From the NCBI GenBank assembly GCA_001310715.1, contig BAXV01000011.1, positions 1 through 64,000 on the forward strand: a stretch of DNA of 64,000 nucleotides, read 5' to 3'. Positions 20,418 through 30,800 of the stretch are shown here, one piece after another. The position numbers were made by a program, and so were the translations under genes. Origin of the DNA: Pseudovibrio sp. JCM 19062 (lineage in GTDB: Bacteria > Pseudomonadota > Alphaproteobacteria > Rhizobiales > Stappiaceae). Position 1 is the first letter of the stretch; every line of letters starts with the position of its first letter. Below the pieces are notes generated by a model that was not told the DNA's origin, searched no databases, and saw only the letters and a program-made list of their open reading frames with translations.

Positions 20418-20834
20418 ATGGCAGTTGATGTCGCAATTGATTATCGTCCATCACAGGATGAACCATTCATGAACGACCAACAGCGCGAGTACTTTCGTAG
20501 GAAGTTGCTCACGTGGAAGGAAGATATTCTGAAAGAGAGCAAGGATACCCTTGCTGCGCTTCAAGAAGAAAGCACAAATCATCCAGATTTGGCTGACCGT
20601 GCTTCTTCTGAAACCGATCGGTCGATTGAATTACGTGCGCGTGACCGGCAGAGAAAGTTGATTTCCAAAATTGACGCCGCTCTCGCTCGCATTGAAGACG
20701 GATCCTATGGCTACTGTGAAGAGACTGGTGAACCAATCTCTGTACGTCGTCTGGATGCGCGACCCATCGCAACGCTTTCAATCGAGGCTCAAGAGGCACA
20801 TGAGCGTCGTGAGAAAATCTATCGGGATGACTGA
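20418..20834 (+). CDS. dksA: RNA polymerase-binding transcription factor DksA
   Basis: An intact 138-residue DksA. It has a coiled coil with the tip motif NHPDLADRASSETDRS and a C-terminal finger GYCEETGEPISVRRLDARP. Only one of the four classic zinc-binding cysteines is kept, as in other alphaproteobacterial DksA proteins. It binds the secondary channel of RNA polymerase and modulates initiation, often with ppGpp. It lies 178 bases after fliX and is followed by a strong terminator. Confidence 0.93.
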   Translation: MAVDVAIDYRPSQDEPFMNDQQREYFRRKLLTWKEDILKESKDTLAALQEESTNHPDLADRASSETDRSIELRARDRQRKLISKIDAALARIEDGSYGYCEETGEPISVRRLDARPIATLSIEAQEAHERREKIYRDD

Positions 20835-20910
20835 TCCTCAGGGAGACAGGATATCACCTTTCAAGCTGTGGTCCTAAATTTTAGGCACTCATACTTGAAG
20901 TATACCTTTA

Positions 20911-20953
20911 CAGGGGAAGCGTAGCTGAGCTGTGCTTCCCCTGTTTTGTTTTT
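20911..20953 (+). terminator. Terminator of dksA
   Basis: A 10-bp stem CAGGGGAAGC/GCTTCCCCTG with a 13-base loop, followed by TTTTGTTTTT. Confidence 0.92.
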
Positions 20954-21000
20954 GCTGGTGTTGCGGGCCTTGCCGTGCTTCAGAGTATGAAAGAAAACGA

Positions 21001-21074
21001 GCCCGGCATGCTGGGGAGCATGTTGCCGGGCCCGCTTTATGTGCCGCTCAAGCTGGGGAGCTTATTGAGCGGCA
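21001..21074. repeat. Two tandem hairpins with a common GCTGGGGAGC apex
   Basis: The first hairpin spans about 21001-21031 (arms GCCCGGCA and TGCCGGGC) and the second about 21042-21074 (arms TGCCGCTCA and TGAGCGGCA). Both have a GCTGGGGAGC apex. On the minus strand the first is followed by TCGTTTTCTTT, so it can terminate flgH transcription. The second has no T run and may be a repeated element or an RNA structure. Confidence 0.7.
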
Positions 21075-21092
21075 TCGGGTTCTTGATTTTCT

Positions 21093-21199
21093 TTAGAGCG
21101 TGCTGCGTTCACGTGCATTCACGCGGCAAGCTCCAACTCTTTATTTTCATGCGTATTCCTGTCCGAAAACCGGAAACACTTTTCGCGAATACGCTCTAA
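21093..21199. repeat. Rhizobiales-type intergenic palindromic element
   Basis: Starts TAGAGCGTGCTGCGTTCACG with a first imperfect hairpin, continues through AACTCTTTATTTTCATGCG and ends with a second hairpin formed by GCGTATTC ... GAATACGC, with the CCGAAAACCGGAAACACTTTTCG core. This layout (TAGAGC ends, CCGGxxxCACTTTTC core) is that of dispersed intergenic elements common in Rhizobiales genomes. It includes the stop codon of flgH. Confidence 0.7.
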
Positions 21200-21955
21200 A
21201 ACGGAAGAACGATGTCCAGCACCTGACTGCCGTAGCGCGGCTGCTGGGCGACGGAGATCTGGCCGCGGCACCATAGCCAATGCGTGCCTCTGCAATCTTG
21301 GTGCTCTCGACCGTGTTGTCAGCAGCAATGTCCTGCGGGCGAACTACACCGGCCACGATTAACTCGCGCACTTCATGGTTGACGCGCACCTCCTGACGGC
21401 CCTCGATGACGAGGTTGGAGTTGGGCAGGACCTGTGTCACGACAGCGGCCACGGTGTCTTCAGACTTTCTTCGCGGTCAATGGAGCCGCTGCCTTGAAAG
21501 TTGTCGGAGCTGTTGATGGATGCGAGGGCATCTGCTGAGGTTCCTGAGGGAAGCGCGATCTTGTCGATTGCTGTTCCCAGCGCTCCACCAGCGCCAGCAT
21601 TCTTTGTGTCGCTGCGTGAGCTCCTTGATGTGTTTTCAAAGGCTGCCTTGTCGGAGATGGTCACGTTGACGGTGACGATGTCGCCGACACGCTTTGCGCG
21701 CTGATCCTGAAAGAAGGCTCGGTTGCCAGTGCTCCAGAGCGAGTTTGCGTTGTAACGCTGTGTTTCCTTCACGGGCATTGGCATCTGGACCGGGCGGTAT
21801 CCCGGTTGAGTACGTGGGTCCTGAATGGCGGTGAGGGCCGGCTCCTGACCAATCTTGGAGAGCTTGTCTGCGGTTCCGCAGCCTGTAAGGGCAAGCAGGG
21901 CGATGGAAAGTGCTGCGTACTGCTTGAGCTTTGCTTTTGAGGATGTCTTAGGCAT
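21196..21955 (-). CDS. flgH: Flagellar L-ring lipoprotein FlgH (frameshifted)
   Basis: A lipoprotein signal with lipobox LALTGC precedes the FlgH core ([26 protein letters not shown] in parts, [14 protein letters not shown]). After a shift near 21465 come [22 protein letters not shown] and [17 protein letters not shown] second shift near 21268 (CCC read as CC) restores the terminal QVLDIVLPF. The L ring sits in the outer membrane. The ATG overlaps the flgA stop (TGATG). The stop lies inside a palindromic intergenic element. Confidence 0.92.
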
Positions 21956-22922
21956 CAACGGGTCTCCAGTACGGCTGCAACTTGCGTGCTGGTGGTGCTT
22001 ACGACAGCAATGTTTGTGCCGACCACTTCTGCAAGGATTGTCTTATTGGAGATTGGGTTCACGATCTCGATCAGGTCGTTTCTGCCGCCTGCGGATTTGG
22101 CTTTGCCCTGTGTGGTGATGTTCATGCCGGGGATTTTGTAGAGCACAGTCACCTTGGCACCGCGTTTGATGAGAACGGGAGTGCTCACGTCTCTTGGGGT
22201 GAGTGTGGAGCCAGAGCGCATGTTGCGGCGGACTTCCATGCCGACCAGATCAGCTGCTGCAAGAAACTCGCGTCCGGCCAAGCGGGAGGCGGGTTTGCGC
22301 TCTTCGCGAATGTCGTTTGCGGTGATAACCGTGCCGCGCTCCAGATTGCGTGCCAGTGTGGTGATGGAGACCATCTGGGAGGCGTTGCCAATGACAGAGA
22401 TCGGTCTGCTTTGACCTTCCTGTACCACGTTGAGAATTGCTTTGAAGCGTGCGGTGCGAGGCGACCAGTTGATGTGCCCGATGGTCAGCGGGGAGACGGA
22501 GTTGGCGTCTGCCTGCAGGTTGACCGGAAGCAGGGAGTTATAGGTGATCTCGATTTCGTCCGGCTGTACGCTGGCGCGCTCGGCAAAGGCATTGCGCAGG
22601 ATGTCGGAGATGAGTGTTTCATCAACCGGAATGGACAGGCGGTGTACGCTTACGTTGGTCAGGCCGTTGGTGTCGGCGCGAATGAAGCCTGCGGCCTGTG
22701 CCTGCTGTGCGATGATCAGGCAGAGACGTTGCCGGTCGTTCCAAGGTCCGGGCTGCGAAAAATCGGAGTTTGAGCCAGATCTCCGGCCTCGGTGTAAAAG
22801 TCTCCGATTGTCACGACTGGACCGGTGACGTTGACGACCGGACGCAAGGTTGGTGCTGCGAACGCGCTACCTGCTGCCAGTGCCAGTAATCCTGCAAAGA
22901 GTGTACTTACCAACTGTCTCAT
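21955..22922 (-). CDS. flgA: P-ring assembly chaperone FlgA (frameshifted)
   Basis: A signal peptide (LVSTLFAGLLALAAGSAFA) is followed by RPVVNVTGPVVTIGDFY and, after a shift near 22718, by a C-terminal SAF domain (TTLARNLERGTVITANDI, LVGMEVRRNMRSGSTLTPRDV, LIEIVNPISNKTILAEV). About 322 residues. FlgA is a periplasmic chaperone for P-ring (FlgI) assembly. It lies 12 bases after flgG and its stop overlaps the flgH start. Confidence 0.92.
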
Positions 22923-22934
22923 CAGGTCAGCTCC

Positions 22935-23717
22935 TTAGCGAAGATTAGTCGTCGTGGAGTACATCTCGTCTGCGGCCTTGATGATCTTGGAGTTCATCTC
23001 ATAGGCGCGCTGTGCGGCGATCAGGCTGGAGAGTTCTGTGACGGCATCCACGTTGGAAGATTCAAGGTGACGCTGAAGGATGTTGCCGAAGCCTGCATTA
23101 CCCGGAGTGTCGATCTGTGGTGGGCCACTTGCTGCGGTTTCAAGGAAGAGGTTGTCACCAATGGCTTCCAGACCAGCCTGGTTGATGAAACGTGCAACTT
23201 CGATCTGACCAAGGTTGAGCAACTGCTCATTATCATCCATGGCCTGAACAAGGCCCTGTACGTTGATTGTCAGATCGCGTGCGTTGTCTGGAATGGTGAT
23301 GCCGGGTTCGACCGTGTAGCCATCCTTGGTGACAAGCTGACCGGTCGGGGAGCGGGCAAAGGAGCCGTCGCGGGTGTAGCCGGTTGTGCCGTCCGGGCGC
23401 TGGATCTGGAAGAAACCTTCGCCGCGGATTGTGATGTCGTATTCGTTGCCGGTTTGGGTAACTGAGCCTGCGGACATAATGCGTGTGGTTGCGGCTGTGC
23501 GCACACCGGAGCCGATCTGCACGCCGTTTGGAACGATTGTTCCTGCGTCAGAGGTTTCGGTGCCCATGCGGCGCTGGTTTTCGTAGAGCAGGTCCTGAAA
23601 GTCTGCGCGCTGGCGTTTGTAGCCAGTGGTGCGCATGTTGGCCACGTTGTTCGAAATGACTTCGACGTTCAGTTCCTGGGCTTTCATGCCGGTTGCGGCG
23701 ATGTGTAGGGCTTTCAT
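22935..23717 (-). CDS. flgG: Distal rod protein FlgG
   Basis: Intact, 260 residues, the usual FlgG length. N-terminal MKALHIAATGMKAQELN with NNVANMRTTGYKR, and C-terminal HLESSNVDAVTELSSLI with AQRAYEMNSKIIKAADEM. It forms the distal rod between MS ring and hook. Second gene of flgF-flgG-flgA-flgH, 11 bases after flgF. Confidence 0.97.
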   Translation of the reverse strand: MKALHIAATGMKAQELNVEVISNNVANMRTTGYKRQRADFQDLLYENQRRMGTETSDAGTIVPNGVQIGSGVRTAATTRIMSAGSVTQTGNEYDITIRGEGFFQIQRPDGTTGYTRDGSFARSPTGQLVTKDGYTVEPGITIPDNARDLTINVQGLVQAMDDNEQLLNLGQIEVARFINQAGLEAIGDNLFLETAASGPPQIDTPGNAGFGNILQRHLESSNVDAVTELSSLIAAQRAYEMNSKIIKAADEMYSTTTNLR

Positions 23718-23728
23718 TAGGCAGATCC

Positions 23729-24469
23729 TTAAGCTTCAACCGATCCAAGTTCGCGGATGGAGCGCTGACGGAGTTCGTTGCGCTGCGACATCATCTTGGA
23801 CACGCTTTGATATTGGCGGGTGATTTCGATCATGCGGGAGATTTCGCGAACCCCTTCCACGTTGGAGCTCTCAAGAGCGCCCTGTACGATGGTCGGGTTG
23901 TTCGCTGGGATAGGGTCAATGCCGGAAAACAGGTTGGTGCCAGCGTTTGTAAGTTGCTGGCGGTTGTCGAAGGTGTAAACATCCAGTCGCCCAAGCTGTG
24001 CTTGCGGGGTGGAGATGACGCCTTCTTTGGTGATGGTGATCTCACCATCTTCTGGATTGATCTGGATTGGGGCACCGTCAGCCAGAACCGGCAGGCCTGC
24101 ATCGGTTACAAGTGTGCCTTCCGGGTCAATCGCAAGGCTGCCAGCGCGGGTGTAGAGCTGCTCACCGCCTGCGCCTTGAACAGCCAGATAGCCGTCGCCA
24201 TCAATGGCAACGTCTAGCGTGTTTCCGGTCAGTTGGATTGAGCCTTGTGTCAATACTGTTGCCGTGCCCACATCCTGCGTAAAGGAAAGGGGGCGGTCTG
24301 GACCCTGAAACTCGGAGGCCTGTGCTGTTGGCATCAGGTATTCCTCAAAGATCAGCCTTTGAGCCTTGTAGCCAGATGTATTAATGTTAGCCAGATTGTT
24401 GGCCACCACATCCAAGTTCCGACGAAGGGCACTTTGACGTGACAGGCCGATCAGCTGTGCGTTTTCCAT
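23729..24469 (-). CDS. flgF: Proximal rod protein FlgF
   Basis: Intact, 246 residues. N-terminal LIGLSRQSALRRNLDVVANN with NINTSGYK, and a C-terminal ALESSNVEGVREISRMI helix. It belongs to the proximal rod. First gene of the flgFGAH operon, divergent from fliL and sharing its 277-base control region. Confidence 0.96.
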   Translation of the reverse strand: MENAQLIGLSRQSALRRNLDVVANNLANINTSGYKAQRLIFEEYLMPTAQASEFQGPDRPLSFTQDVGTATVLTQGSIQLTGNTLDVAIDGDGYLAVQGAGGEQLYTRAGSLAIDPEGTLVTDAGLPVLADGAPIQINPEDGEITITKEGVISTPQAQLGRLDVYTFDNRQQLTNAGTNLFSGIDPIPANNPTIVQGALESSNVEGVREISRMIEITRQYQSVSKMMSQRNELRQRSIRELGSVEA

Positions 24470-24629
24470 TTTATGCTCCCCAGCATTGCAACAGATCTCC
24501 CCAGACCCGCTGCGCCAAGGTTCTTGCAGGAGTTGTGCCAGTTTGGGCGTTGGCTGATTTCTGCTGTTTTGAGGGGGTGGGTCGCAAAATATCTGTTAAG
24601 TAACTGATAAAATATGCCTACTTTAATTT

Positions 24630-24677
24630 CCTAGTGGGCAAAAATTGCTTAGTAATAGTGTGTTAACTATGTGGTAA
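24630..24677. promoter_or_regulatory. Control elements between flgF and fliL
   Basis: CTAGTGGGCAAAAATTGC (24630-24647) closely matches an element before flgB (34215-34234) and resembles an FlbD ftr site. Just after it, TTAA-CTATGTG-GTAA (24663-24677) is a CtrA-like box with one mismatch. A second near-box TTAA-N6-TTAA lies at 24702-24715. Both assignments are inference from motif similarity. Confidence 0.45.
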
Positions 24678-24746
24678 TCTCTATTAACCAATTAGATTGA
24701 ATTAACAATACTTAAACCTTTGATTGCGATTCACCGGGACGCAAAA

Positions 24747-25244
24747 ATGGCAGATACGGAACCGCAGAATACCGAGGATGAGGGTAGAGCCGGCAAACGC
24801 AAGGTCGTTATCGGAGCGATTGCTGGCGTCTTGCTGCTGACCCTTGGTGTAGGTGGGGCCTATGTAATGGACGTGTTCGATCTTAATAATACCACAACCG
24901 TCAAACGAGCCGACGGTACGGTTGAGCGGGTTAGTACTAAACCTGTGGTTTTTTACGACCTGCCGGAAATGACGGTGAACCTTTCTACCCAAGGGCGAAC
25001 CACATACCTGAAAGTCCGCATCGCGCTTGAGGTTGAGAGCGCGCATATGGTTTCTCAGGTTGAGCCGTATCTTCCGCGCATTCTTGATGCCTTCCAGATT
25101 TATCTGCGCGAGCTGCGCCCCGCTGACCTTGAAGGGTCTGCCGGGTTGTTCCGATTGAAAGAGCAGCTGCTGCGCCGCATCAACTCTGCAATCTATCCAG
25201 CTAAAGTTGAAGGGGTTCTCTTTAAAGAGATCCTGATTCAGTAG
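24747..25244 (+). CDS. fliL: Flagellar basal-body protein FliL
   Basis: Intact, about 165 residues. A single transmembrane helix near residues 19-40 (VVIGAIAGVLLLTLGVGGA) is followed by the periplasmic FliL domain (FYDLPEMTVNLSTQGR, YLKVRIALEV, LRPADLEGSAGLFRLKEQLL). FliL surrounds the stator and supports torque. The ATG at 24747 after CCGGGACG is chosen over the more upstream in-frame ATG. First gene of fliL-fliM-DUF6468-motE. Confidence 0.94.
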   Translation: MADTEPQNTEDEGRAGKRKVVIGAIAGVLLLTLGVGGAYVMDVFDLNNTTTVKRADGTVERVSTKPVVFYDLPEMTVNLSTQGRTTYLKVRIALEVESAHMVSQVEPYLPRILDAFQIYLRELRPADLEGSAGLFRLKEQLLRRINSAIYPAKVEGVLFKEILIQ

Positions 25245-25258
25245 GGGGAGAGCGGCAT

Positions 25259-26478
25259 ATGTCAGATACCGATGGTCTCCCCGAAAATCTGGATGATGCC
25301 TGGGATCAAGCGCTTTCTGAAAGTGGTGGTGACAGTGATGAGGACCTTGCTGCTGCGTGGGGCGCTGCGCTTCAGGAGCAAGGTGTAGAAGGCGGAGAAG
25401 AGGCTGCAGCTCAATGGGCTGCGATGATCGACGACAGCGAACCTGATCTTGATAGCGCGTCCCGTGGTGCCGACCGTATTCTCAATCAGGAAGAGATCGA
25501 CAATCTTCTGGGCTTTACGCTGGATGGTTCTCTGAGCGGTGATGAAGGTGGTGTTCGTGCACTGATCAACTCGGCTATGGTGTCTTATGAGCGCCTGCCG
25601 ATGTTGGAGATCATCTTTGACCGTCTTGTGCGCCTGACAACAACTTCGCTGCGCAACTTTACGTCGGACAATGTTGAAGTCTCCTTAGACTCCATGACCA
25701 ACGTACGTTTCGGCGATTACCTGAACTCCATTCCTCTGCCTGCCATTCTGGGTGTTTTCAAAGCGCGGGAATGGGATGGTTTTGGGCTGGTTACCGTTGA
25801 AAGCTCTCTGATCTATTCAATCATCGATGTGTTGTTGGGCGGCGGGCGTAGTACGTCGCGACGCGGGTTGAAGGACGTCCTTACACCACGATTGAAACCA
25901 ATCTGGTGCGGCGGATGATCGAGATTATTTTGCTGGATGCAGAGCAGGCTTTTGCCCCGCTGTCTCCGGTCAGTTTTCCTCTGGAGCGACTGGAAACCAA
26001 TCCGCGCTTTGCTGCGATCTCCCGGCCTGCGAACGCGGCTATCATGGTTGAGTTGCGCATTGATATGGAAGACCGTGGCGGCAAGGTCGAAATTGTGCTG
26101 CCGTATGCGACCCTTGAGCCAATCCGTGATCTGCTTCTGCAGATGTTTATGGGTGAAAAGTTCGGGCGCGATTCAATCTGGGAGGAGCATCTTGCCACCG
26201 AGGTTTATTCCTCAGAAGTGCAGGTTGATGCGGTCCTTTATGAAAATACCATCCCGCTCCAGCGGGTTTTGAATCTGGAGGTCGGTCAGACCTTGCTGTT
26301 TGACACCGGACCCCGCGATCCTGTTCAGGTGAAATGCGGAGGAGTGCCTTTGACCGAAGGCCTCATGGGTCACGTTGGTGACCGGATTTCGGTCGAGATC
26401 TCAAAGAAGTTGAAACAACCCAAGATGACACTCGCCGCTTTTGAAAAGTCCCTGCAAAACGAACTGGAGACAAACTAG
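25259..26478 (+). CDS. fliM: Flagellar motor switch protein FliM (frameshifted)
   Basis: About 406 residues. An acidic N-terminal part is followed by LNQEEIDNLLGF, the CheC-like middle domain (MLEIIFDRLVRLTTTSLRNF, VTVESSLIYSIIDVLLGGG) and a C-terminal SpoA domain (VGQTLLFDTG, VGDRISVEISKKL). A frame break near 25866 lies in a GGG run and restoring one G gives GVEGRPYTTIETN. FliM is the central part of the C-ring switch. A short 14-base gap separates it from fliL. Confidence 0.93.
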
Positions 26479-26480
26479 CT

Positions 26481-27072
26481 ATGTCCCTAGGTCTTATCAT
26501 CGAACTATTGTTGCCGTTCTTCTGGTCATCACCATTGGCTATTGCTGGAAGCTGAATGCTCGTCTTAGCCGTTTGCGGTCCGATGAGGAATCGCTGCGTG
26601 CAACCATCTCCGAGCTGATTACAGCAACCGAGATTGCAGAGCGTGCGATCATGGGCTCAAGTCCATCGCCGGAAATGCGGACCGCACTCTTGGTGCACGT
26701 CTGGGGGAGGCTGAGGCTGTTTCCCGCAAGCTTACAGATCAGCTGGGTGCCGGTGAGGACGTGCTGGATCGTGTTGGCAGTGTTGCTGATAGCGCGCTTG
26801 CTGATCGCAATACCCGCGTTGCTGCACCGGTTGGCTCATCGGCTCGTACTTATGAGACTGCGGCTGAAGGACTTGCTGCGGGGATACTTGCCGAACATGA
26901 GGTTCCTGCTCCGGTAGAGGCGCACAGTGAGGTGGCTGCGGCTGAGCCGCGCAGGGCAGCGGCTGCGAAGCCTTCGACCCGCTCGGTTACACAGGATATT
27001 CGGGAAGCTGCCAACGAGTCTGCGGCTCGCCTTGAGCGGTTTCGTAAGCAGGCGCAGGAACGCGTAGCATGA
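26481..27072 (+). CDS. DUF6468 flagellar-operon membrane protein (frameshifted)
   Basis: Starts MSLGLIIELL; after a shift near 26505 the frame reads IVAVLLVITIGYCWKLNARL and RLRSDEESLRATISELITATE, typical of the DUF6468 family in alphaproteobacterial flagellar operons. A second shift between 26660 and 26740 leads into GARLGEAEAVSRKLTDQL and an Ala/Glu-rich tail. One N-terminal membrane helix is followed by a coiled coil. The function is not known, but location between fliM and motE implies a motor role. Its stop overlaps the motE start (ATGA). Confidence 0.75.
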
Positions 27073-27767
27073 AACTCAGGCTCCTTCCAATCGTTGTCTT
27101 TGCTGGTAGTGCCCTTCTGGTTTTGAAACTGCTTGGTTTCTTTCTGGGAGGTACTTTCCCAATAGGTGCTGTTCGTGTGGCGGATGCCCAGCAGTCCCAG
27201 ACAGCAAAGGCCAGGGAAGTGGTTGCCTCTGATGCGCAGGATCCTGTCTTGCCAAACAGCCTGCGGACAATTCAGATGGCGCAGGCTACGGATGGGGTTA
27301 TGGAAAGCGGGGTTCCAACGAACTCTGTTTCGGAACTGGCCGTGCTGAACAGTCTGGGTAATCGCCGGGATGCGCTCAATCAACGTGAGCAGGATCTGGA
27401 GCTGCGGGAGCAGGTTCTGGGTGCAGCTGAAGCGCGGCTGAATGAGCGCTTTCAGGAGCTTAAAGCGCTTGAAGCGAAGATCAATTCCGAAACCCAGCGT
27501 CAGGAAGAGCAGGCCGCGGAAGAGATTATGGATCTGGTGAAGATCTATGAGAGCATGAAGGCCAAGAATGCGGCGCGGATCTTCAATCGTCTGGATCTGG
27601 AGATCATGCTCAAGGTCGTGAAGCAGATGCAGCCTAGAAAGATGGCTGACGTTCTTTCCGAGATGGACCCGGAAGTTGCAGAGCAGTTGACCATGGCACT
27701 TGCTGCGGGCAAGAGCCGCACTGTGACAACCACGTCGACAGTCCTCCCGAAGATTCAGGGGAATTAA
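27069..27767 (+). CDS. MotE family protein
   Basis: Intact, 232 residues. An N-terminal signal anchor (LPIVVFAGSALLVLKLLGFF) is followed by a coiled coil (REQDLELREQVLGAAEARLNE) and the conserved MotE/MgtE-N-like domain (LVKIYESMKAKNAARIFNRL, LKVVKQMQPRKMADVLSEMD). In Sinorhizobium, MotE is a periplasmic chaperone for the motility protein MotC. The start overlaps the preceding stop. The giant exported protein that follows may be its client, which is inference. Confidence 0.87.
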   Translation: MKLRLLPIVVFAGSALLVLKLLGFFLGGTFPIGAVRVADAQQSQTAKAREVVASDAQDPVLPNSLRTIQMAQATDGVMESGVPTNSVSELAVLNSLGNRRDALNQREQDLELREQVLGAAEARLNERFQELKALEAKINSETQRQEEQAAEEIMDLVKIYESMKAKNAARIFNRLDLEIMLKVVKQMQPRKMADVLSEMDPEVAEQLTMALAAGKSRTVTTTSTVLPKIQGN

Positions 27768-27871
27768 CTGCACTAGTTGGTGCTTTTGGTTGGTGGTCCC
27801 GGATTCTGTAAGCTTGCGTTAATAGCCAATTGTTACAGATACCTATTAAATTTTAGGAGTAAGAATCGGGC

Positions 27872-30800
27872 ATGGTCGAATCTGGGGGCGACTTTGGGGC
27901 TAAGCAGAAGCTTTCCTTTCTGCGCGCCGCTTTACCTTTATTGCCGCGCCATGCATTCCATGGGGTACGCAGTGTGAAGGTAAAGGGTAGGGCTTGGCTT
28001 GTCTCCTTTATGCTTGCCACGACCGCTCTTGGCGGTAGTGTCCTGAACGCTTGGGCTGAGCCTGCATCTGCTGTTGTTGAAGTGGAAGACACAGGCGAGT
28101 TTGCGCGGATGGTGATCACGTTTGAGGATCGTACTCTGCTGCCGCCCTATGAGGCTTCCATCTCCACCAGTGTGCTGCGTATCTCCTTTCCCGACGGTAT
28201 TGATGCGGATATTGATGATGTCCCTGAGCAGCTGAGTGATTACATTTCCATTGCCCGTGCTGATCCAGATGGCGCTGCTTTGCGGTTTGCGTTGCGCCAG
28301 ACACTGAACATTCACAGCATGGAGCTGGTGAGAAGCTGTTTATTGATCTTCTGCCGCCAGCTATGAAGGCAGGCCGCCTGCTTTGCCTCAGGATGTGGTG
28401 GACGAGCTTGCGCGGCGGGCTGCCGAAGCGCTTGAGCGGGTTCGTATTCTGGAAGAAGCCAACGCGATTGAGGATCAGGAGATCAAGGTCAAGCTACGGG
28501 TTGGCGAACATCCAACCTTTACCCGTCTGGTGTTTAACTGGAACGTGAAAGTGAACAGCGCGTTCGAGCGTTCGGGAAACAACATCCGCGTCAAGTTCGA
28601 TCAGGCCGCAGATCTGGACCTGTCTCGGCTCAAAGCCAGTTTGCCGCCCAGTGTTCTGGATGTGGGGTCCGAGGCCCGGGACGATGACCTGATCTTCAAT
28701 ATGATCGTTGATCCGAGCGCTGATGTGCGCTCGTTCCAGGAGGGCAAACAGCTTTTTGTTGATATTACTCCTGAGGATATGGGGCAGCTCGACCCGCGTG
28801 TGGCGGAGATCCGTGAAGAGCTGTTCGGCAATGATGACGTGCCGCAGGAGGTGTCGAATGTCATCACCACGCTGGGAGATAAAACCGCCGCTGCTCCATC
28901 AGTGGATGCGCAGGCTATGTCCAGCGCGCCGGGAAGTCTGGTTCCCGCGCCGAAGGTAACCCAAGCGCCTGCTGCAAATGGGGGCGATGACTTTGAGTTG
29001 GTGCGCATGCCGTTGCCAGTGTCAAAGCCCGAGTTGGAACGGATTGGCGAGCCGGACCCGCGTTCTGGTCCTGCGGATGTTCCCAAGGTGAAGCTAGTGA
29101 CGAGGAGCTTCGTGAGGAGGCGCGTCAGAAGCAGCAAATCCAAACTGCTGAAGCTGTTGCTAATGAGGTGGATCGGGCTTCTGTTGCGGCAGTGGAGCAG
29201 GCGCAGGCTGATCCTATTGCTGAAGTGATTACAGCAGCTGACCTTGCTGATGAGATGGCTAAACCCGCTGCACAGGTCGCACTTCCGCTGGCGGTTGCGC
29301 CGGTTACGACAGGCACCGAGGATGACGGTGCGTTGGCGCGCCGGGTTTCGGCTGAAACGATTATTCGGGAAGAGAGTGATCCGGCTGACGAGATTGTTGG
29401 CGTGGAGACTATCGCATTGGTGATACTGTCCGTCTGGTTTTTCCGTTTAAAGGGGATGTGGGCGCTGCTGTGTTCCGGCGCAATAACAAGGTCTGGGCGG
29501 TCTTTGATAGCGTTGAACAGCTGGATGGGCGCGGAGTTCCTGCGGTCTTGAGTGAAGTTGCCCGCAATGTGGAGCTTGAGAGTGTTGATGGTGCGCAGGT
29601 GCTTCGGTTTGACCTGAAGCGCACCACATTAATCTCCATTGAGTATCAGGATGAGGCCTGGGCGATTACGCTTGGTCCGTCGATCTCCACGACGACCACT
29701 CCGGTAGATGTTGAGCGCAATGTGCAGGGGGATGGCTCCAGCGTTCTGCGTTTGCCGTTTGGCGAAAGTGGGCGGTTGCACGTGCTGAGCGACAAGAGCG
29801 TTGGCGACCGGATTTATGTGGTCAGCGGCTCAGCTCCAGTTCGCGGCATTTTGAAGTCGCACCGATTCCCGCAGGTGAAGATCTTGCGCAGCTCTCAGGG
29901 GCTTGCGGTGGTGCCGAGTGCGGATGGTATTGATATTGAGCTGCTGGGCGAGGATCTGGTGATTTCCAGACCCGACGGTTGAAGATCTCCAACCGGGGGC
30001 TTTCCAGAGGCACGACGATTAGTGCCCATGTGAAAGATCCGACCCAACCGGGCCTGATTGAATTTTCCCAGCTTGAGCAGCAAAAGCCTGAAGATTATAT
30101 GCAAAACCTTCGGGCGCATGAAGAGGCGATTGCGCGGGCTGATCCGGATGAGCTGAGCGGTCCACGGTGGATATGGCGCGTTTTTTTTCTCTCTAGCGGG
30201 TTTGCGCAGGAGGCCATTGGCGCTTTGAGTGTCATGGAAGATGACGACCCGCTTATCGGCAAGGACGCCACGTTCAACGTATGATGGGCGCTGCGCAGAT
30301 GCTGGCGGCGCGACCGGGGGAGCGCTTGAGTATCTGGCGGCCCCTGAGCTTGCCAGCAGTCCTGATGCAGCGGTTTGGCGGGTATTTGCCCATGCTGCGT
30401 TGGGCGACTGGCAGGGGGCGCATGCCAACTTGGGGCGTGCCCAGAGTGTCACGGCTAACTATCCAGTGAAGTTGCAGGTGCGCTTTAATCTTGCTGCTGC
30501 GAAAACGCATCTGGAACTTGGAAACTTTGGCAAGGCTCTTGCGCTCTGTCGCAGATCGAGCCATCGGATGCGAGTGAAGAGCAGGCCATTCAGTATGATT
30601 TGCTGCGTGGACGTATTGCGGATCTTTCGGGGCGCTCTCAGGAAGCGCTGGATGTGTATGATCTGGTTGTGCGTTCCAGCGAGGGGCCGGAAGCGGCGGA
30701 AGCCAAATACCTGGGCGTTAAGCTGCGGTACCGTGATGGCCTGATTGGTGCTGATGCAGCATTGGCAGAGCTGGAAGGCCTTGCTGCATCGTGCGCGGTG

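Noticed and set aside
24630..24647. Sigma-54 promoter before fliL
   Set aside because: GG and GC are only 11 bases apart (canonical 12), so I list it as a shared element instead of a promoter.
26850..27773. 307-residue minus-strand open frame
   Set aside because: Antisense to motE and the DUF6468 gene.
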